Of a stretch of DNA of 10,163 nt, positions 6,227 through 10,163 are shown in pieces. Below the pieces are notes generated by a model, which was not told the origin of the DNA, ran no database searches, and saw only the letters and a list, made by a program, of their open reading frames with translations. Position 1 is the first letter of the stretch; every line of letters begins with the position of its first letter. Source of the DNA: Kiritimatiellales bacterium (GTDB taxonomy: Bacteria > Verrucomicrobiota > Kiritimatiellia > Kiritimatiellales > Pontiellaceae); contig DAOUQA010000078.1 of the NCBI GenBank assembly GCA_030625905.1, positions 1 through 10,163 of the forward strand, written 5' to 3'. A program made the position numbers and the translations under genes.

Positions 6227-9200
6227 GTGAGTCGCGTACCGTTTTGCCATCTGCATTTCCATACCAGCTACAGCCTGCTCGACAGTGCCGTAAAAATCAA
6301 GGAGGCCGTTTCGGCCGCCAAGGATATGGGCATGGAGCACATGGCGATGACCGACCACGGGGTGCTGTATGGCGCGGTGGATTTCTACAAAACCTGCCGG
6401 AGCAGCGGAATCAAGCCGATTATTGGCTGCGAGGTCTATGTGGCGCGCCACGGCGTGGAGGAGCGCAGCTCACAGCGCAACAACATGCATCTGGTGTTGC
6501 TGGCCGAAACGCAGGAGGGCTATCAGAACCTCGTCAAACTCGTCTCGACCGCCCATCTCGAGGGGGTCTACTACAAGCCACGCATCGACAAGGCCCTGCT
6601 GCGCAAGTACAGCAAGGGGTTGATCGGCCTCTCCGCCTGCCTGCGGGGCGAGGTGAACGAGGCCTGCAAGAACGGCGACCTCGACCAGGCCGAAGCCTTG
6701 GCGCGCGAATATTCCGATATTCTCGGCGAAAACAACTTTTTCCTCGAATTGCAAGACCACGGCTTGGCGGATCAGAAAACAGCCAACCAAAACATGCTGG
6801 AGATTGCGCGGCGCACCAAGCTTCCACTCGTGGCGACGAACGATGTCCACTATGTCCGCAAGGAGCACGCCGAAGCGCACGATGTGCTGATCTGCCTCCA
6901 GCGCAACGACCTTGTGGCCGATACCACCCGCCACCGCTACGAAGGCGACCAGTTCTACATGAAAAGCGGCGAGGAGATGGCCGCCCTCTTCCCCGACCAG
7001 CCCGAGGCCATCTCCAACACGGTCGAAATCGCCCACCGCTGCAACGTCGAATTCGAGTTCGATCTACCTGCCGAGCGGCTCCACTTTCCCACCTTCGACC
7101 TCCCTGAAGGTTTTACGGATAAAAAGAGCTATCTCATCCACCTTGGAAAAACCGGACTCGAAAAACTCTACAACCTCCCCGACCTTGATCAACCCAAGGA
7201 TGAGCGCGAAAAAGAGATTAACGAACGGTTCTACTACGAAGTCGGAATCATCGAAAAAACCAACTATATCAACTATTTCCTCGTCGTACAGGACTTCATT
7301 CAATGGGCGCGGAACGAAGGAATTCCGGTGGGTCCCGGCCGCGGATCAGGCGCTGGATCGCTACTCTCCTACTCATTATCGATCACCACGGTCGACCCCC
7401 TTAAATACAGCCTGATTTTCGAACGCTTCCTCAATCCCGACCGCGTCTCCCCGCCTGACTTCGATATCGACTTTTGCCCAACCCGCCGCCAGGACGTCAT
7501 CAAATATGTGCGCGATAAATATGGCGAGGACTGCGTTGCGCAAATCATCACCTTCGGGACGCTCGGCGCCAAGACCCTGATGCGCGACCTCGGACGCGTT
7601 CTTGAAATTCCGCTATCCTACTGCGACCGCCTTGCCAAGATGATTCCCGAGACGCCCGGTACCACGCTCGAAAAGGCACTGGCGGAAAGTCCCGACTTCA
7701 AGAATGCCATCAACAGCGAACCGGAAGCCAAACGCATTATGAAATATGCGCGGGTGCTCGAAGGGTTGCCGCGCCATTCGGGCATGCACGCCGCCGGCGT
7801 CGTTATTGGCGAAAAGCCACTGATCGAAATCATCCCACTCACGCGCGAGCCAAAGGAAAAGCTCATCGTCGTCCAGTTCGAAAAGGGGCCGACCGAAGCC
7901 ATCGGGCTGCTTAAGATGGATTTCCTTGGGCTGAAAAACCTCACGATCATCCATGAGGCCTGCTCGCTCATCAAGCGCAACCACGGGATCGAAATCGATC
8001 CCGAAAAGCTGCCGCTCGACGATGCCAAGACCTTTGAACTGCTGGCGCGTGGCGACACCGTCGGCATCTTCCAGCTTGAATCCGGCGGCATGCGCGACAC
8101 CCTGCGGCAAGTCGCCCCCGACTGCATCGAGGACATCATTGCCATCCTCGCGCTCTACCGCCCGGGACCGATGCAGTTCATCCCGGATTTTACGAAGCGC
8201 AAGCACGGGAAGGAGGAGGTCGTCTACGACCACCCATTGCTCGAACCAATCCTGAAAGAGACCAATGGCATCATCGTCTATCAGGAGCAGATCCAGCAGG
8301 CCGCGCAAAAACTGGCCGGATTCTCGCTCGGCGAGGGGGATATCCTCCGCCGCGCCATGGGAAAGAAAAAACCCGAGGTGATGGCCGAGCAGCGCGGCGA
8401 TTTCATCGCTGGCTGCAAAGACACCAACCAAATCGACGCCAAACTGGCCGGAACCATCTTCGACAACATTGAAAAATTCGCACAGTACGGCTTTAATAAA
8501 TCGCACTCCACGGCCTACGGCTTCGTGACCTACCAGACCGCGTGGCTCAAGGCGCACTATTCCGCCGAGTTCATGGCCGCCCTGCTCTCCGGCGAAATGG
8601 GCAACTCCGACAAACTCACCGGCTTTATCTCTGAAACCAAAGGAATGGGCATCGAGGTCCTGCCGCCCTGTGTCAACGAATCAATCGGCCACTTCAACGC
8701 CGTGCAGGATGGCAGCGGCATACGCTTCGGCATGGCCGCCATCAAGGGCGTCGGCGAAGGGGTCGTTGAGGAAATCGTGAAGGAGCGCGATGAAAACGGC
8801 CCATTCGCCGGGTTAATGGATTTTTGCTCGCGTATCACCGGTGCCAATAAGAAGGTGATCGAAAGCCTAATCCGCTCCGGCGCGTTCGATTTCACCGGTA
8901 TCCACCGCGCACGCCTGTTCAACGGCATCGAAACCGCCATTGGCCGTGCCGCCGAGGCGCTCAGGGACAAGGCCTCCGGCCAGTGCTCCATGTTCGACCT
9001 AATGGGCGCAACCAATGAATCGAATACAGGCTCCGACGAAGAATTCGCCGATGTCCCGACCTGGTCGGAATCCGACATGCTCGCCGCCGAAAAGGAGTTG
9101 ATCGGCTTCTACATCTCCGGTCATCCACTCGCCCGCTACGAATGGGAGCTGAACACGTTTGCCCTCAAGCGCATGAAGGATCTCCAGACCCTGGATGCCG

Positions 9201-9766
9201 GCACCCGCACCCGCGTCGGCGGCATGATCACCGAAACCCGCAAGCTCTTCACGAAGAAAGACCAGAAGCCGATGGCCACCTTCCGCATTGAAGGATTGGA
9301 GGGATCGATCAATGCCATTATCTACCCCGGCCCGTTCGAGGACTACGGCCACCTTGTTGCCGAGGATACCACCGTCATGCTTGGCGGCACCATGATGGAG
9401 GAGGACAGCGGCGACCTGAAGTTCCAGGTCATGGAAATCTTCCCGCTCGACCAAGCCGCCAGCCTCTTTTGCGACCGTATCGGTATCCATCTTCCGGAAA
9501 TGGGCGTAAATGCATATATGATGGAATCGCTCAAGTCGGCCCTTACTGAATTCTGCGGCAGCACCCCGCTCAACCTTTGCATCGAGTTTGTCGACGGCCC
9601 CAAGGTTTTCATCAACTCCGCCCACGAATACAAGGTGCGCCCCTGCGCCGAGCTGGAGCACATAATCGCACACGCCATCGGCGAGGGACTCGTCTACGTG
9701 GCCGCCAAACCCGACCCCCTGCGCAACCCGCCCAAGGAACGGAAATGGGAAAAGAGAAGGCAATAG
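6227..9766 (+). CDS. dnaE: DNA polymerase III subunit alpha
   Basis: 1179 residues, against about 1160 in E. coli: the replicative C-family polymerase. The N-terminal PHP domain has its HxHxH start (His8, His10, His12). The palm carries GPGRGSGAGSL (about 370) and PDFDIDF with the likely catalytic Asp413 and Asp415; the third is Asp565 in LLKMDFLGLKNLT. YRPGPMQFIPDF lies near 645 and NKSHSTAYGFVTYQTAWLKAHY near 760. QCSMFDL (919-925) sits where E. coli has its internal beta-clamp-binding motif QADMF. The OB fold follows (about 990-1065), then the C-terminal region. There is no inserted DnaQ-type exonuclease, so it is DnaE rather than PolC. Start: GTG at 6227 with AGAGG (6214-6218) upstream; PHP homology begins within five residues of it. 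The gene stands apart from the nitrogen genes, and no clear promoter was found. Confidence 0.97.
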   Translation: MSRVPFCHLHFHTSYSLLDSAVKIKEAVSAAKDMGMEHMAMTDHGVLYGAVDFYKTCRSSGIKPIIGCEVYVARHGVEERSSQRNNMHLVLLAETQEGYQNLVKLVSTAHLEGVYYKPRIDKALLRKYSKGLIGLSACLRGEVNEACKNGDLDQAEALAREYSDILGENNFFLELQDHGLADQKTANQNMLEIARRTKLPLVATNDVHYVRKEHAEAHDVLICLQRNDLVADTTRHRYEGDQFYMKSGEEMAALFPDQPEAISNTVEIAHRCNVEFEFDLPAERLHFPTFDLPEGFTDKKSYLIHLGKTGLEKLYNLPDLDQPKDEREKEINERFYYEVGIIEKTNYINYFLVVQDFIQWARNEGIPVGPGRGSGAGSLLSYSLSITTVDPLKYSLIFERFLNPDRVSPPDFDIDFCPTRRQDVIKYVRDKYGEDCVAQIITFGTLGAKTLMRDLGRVLEIPLSYCDRLAKMIPETPGTTLEKALAESPDFKNAINSEPEAKRIMKYARVLEGLPRHSGMHAAGVVIGEKPLIEIIPLTREPKEKLIVVQFEKGPTEAIGLLKMDFLGLKNLTIIHEACSLIKRNHGIEIDPEKLPLDDAKTFELLARGDTVGIFQLESGGMRDTLRQVAPDCIEDIIAILALYRPGPMQFIPDFTKRKHGKEEVVYDHPLLEPILKETNGIIVYQEQIQQAAQKLAGFSLGEGDILRRAMGKKKPEVMAEQRGDFIAGCKDTNQIDAKLAGTIFDNIEKFAQYGFNKSHSTAYGFVTYQTAWLKAHYSAEFMAALLSGEMGNSDKLTGFISETKGMGIEVLPPCVNESIGHFNAVQDGSGIRFGMAAIKGVGEGVVEEIVKERDENGPFAGLMDFCSRITGANKKVIESLIRSGAFDFTGIHRARLFNGIETAIGRAAEALRDKASGQCSMFDLMGATNESNTGSDEEFADVPTWSESDMLAAEKELIGFYISGHPLARYEWELNTFALKRMKDLQTLDAGTRTRVGGMITETRKLFTKKDQKPMATFRIEGLEGSINAIIYPGPFEDYGHLVAEDTTVMLGGTMMEEDSGDLKFQVMEIFPLDQAASLFCDRIGIHLPEMGVNAYMMESLKSALTEFCGSTPLNLCIEFVDGPKVFINSAHEYKVRPCAELEHIIAHAIGEGLVYVAAKPDPLRNPPKERKWEKRRQ

Positions 9767-9806
9767 GATGGTGAAACATAACAGAGGACAAGCAAGACCA
9801 TTCACT

Positions 9807-9834
9807 AGTGCCTCGTGCCTAGCCCCTCATGCCT
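9807..9834 (+). repeat. Four tandem degenerate heptanucleotides
   Basis: Consecutive 7-mers AGTGCCT, CGTGCCT, AGCCCCT and CATGCCT fill the 76-base gap between dnaE and the acyltransferase gene, ending nine bases before the next ATG. The third to seventh bases are nearly constant. It resembles the short tandem heptamer repeats dispersed in intergenic regions of some genomes, such as the STRR repeats of cyanobacteria, although the unit differs. Confidence 0.6.
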
Positions 9835-9842
9835 GAATAATC

Positions 9843-10163
9843 ATGAAACATAACCCCAAACACATCGCCGAATATGTCACGCTGATACTGGTTTCCGGGC
9901 TGATCCGCATCCTGCCGCTGCGCGTGGCGTTGGCGATTGGCTGGATCTTTGCGGCAGGCACGCATTTCATCGGCCGCATGCACGTTGAGCGGACGCGCAA
10001 GCGCATCCGGGAGGTGTTCGGCAATAGCAAGACAGAGAAAGAGGTTCGGCATATCGCATGGATCGCATGGCGCAATCTCTGCTTCAACGCCATTGAGGCG
10101 CTGCGCTTCTCGAAACTTACGCTGGAAAAAATCCGGAGGCAACCGTTAGCTAGTTTAGAGCCT
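9843..10163 (+). CDS. LpxL/HtrB-like lipid A acyltransferase, N-terminal part (runs off right edge)
   Basis: The first 107 codons are open to the window edge. The pattern fits the lysophospholipid acyltransferase-like family of LpxL/LpxM: an N-terminal membrane anchor (VTLILVSGLIRILPLRVALAIGWIFAAGTHF is hydrophobic, about 12-42), then a basic segment (RTRKRIREVFG) and KTEKEVRHIAWIAWRNLCFNAIEALRF, corresponding to the region before the catalytic HX4D/E motif, which lies outside the window. Such enzymes add secondary acyl chains to lipid A at the inner membrane. The ATG at 9843 opens the homologous region, but there is no clear Shine-Dalgarno; the gene follows dnaE by 76 bases and may be read from the dnaE transcript. 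The specific substrate is not determinable, so no symbol is given. Confidence 0.72.
   Translation, partial: MKHNPKHIAEYVTLILVSGLIRILPLRVALAIGWIFAAGTHFIGRMHVERTRKRIREVFGNSKTEKEVRHIAWIAWRNLCFNAIEALRFSKLTLEKIRRQPLASLEP

Noticed and set aside
7613..8557. Long open frame of 314 codons on the minus strand inside dnaE
   Set aside because: It is a shadow of the dnaE reading frame with no recognisable domain; dnaE conservation across this stretch is unmistakable.

Overview
The window looks like chromosomal DNA of a Gram-negative bacterium with moderately high GC. It carries a single-subunit-type replicative DnaE, a lipid A acyltransferase-like gene, bacterial glutamate synthase, and sigma-54 control of nitrogen genes. 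Phylum cannot be fixed by eye. DnaE style, an Rh-type channel and a heptanucleotide intergenic repeat would fit the PVC group (Kiritimatiellota/Lentisphaerota), but this is a low-confidence guess.

Layout. Positions 1-3517 lie on the minus strand: the N-terminal 608 codons of glutamate synthase large subunit (gltB, running off the left edge), preceded by a NifA-like activator gene (GAF - sigma-54 AAA+ - Fis-type HTH). Divergently, on the plus strand, a good -24/-12 promoter (3666-3681) reads into a small HD-domain protein gene (3744-4145) and then an Rh-family ammonium channel gene (4288-5370), closed by a terminator. A second -24/-12 promoter that matches the consensus exactly (5469-5484) drives a 108-residue cysteine-motif protein of unknown function (5514-5840), followed by a strong hairpin. 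The gene-free stretch 5841-6226 holds that hairpin, a foldable region that may be a structured RNA, and a perfect 10-bp inverted repeat. Then come dnaE (6227-9766), a 28-bp heptamer repeat, and the start of an LpxL-like acyltransferase that runs off the right edge.

How it fits together. The left 5.8 kb reads as a nitrogen-response locus: an activator of the sigma-54 class, two -24/-12 promoters beside it, an ammonium channel of the Rh rather than AmtB type, an HD hydrolase in place of the usual GlnK partner, an unknown Cys-rich small protein under the same promoter type, and glutamate synthase as the assimilation step. The right half is housekeeping (replication, envelope) and looks unrelated. 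The most interesting part is the sigma-54 module of HD protein + Rh channel + small Cys protein. The HD gene has an in-frame TAG followed by 25 further open codons that look like the missing C-terminus.
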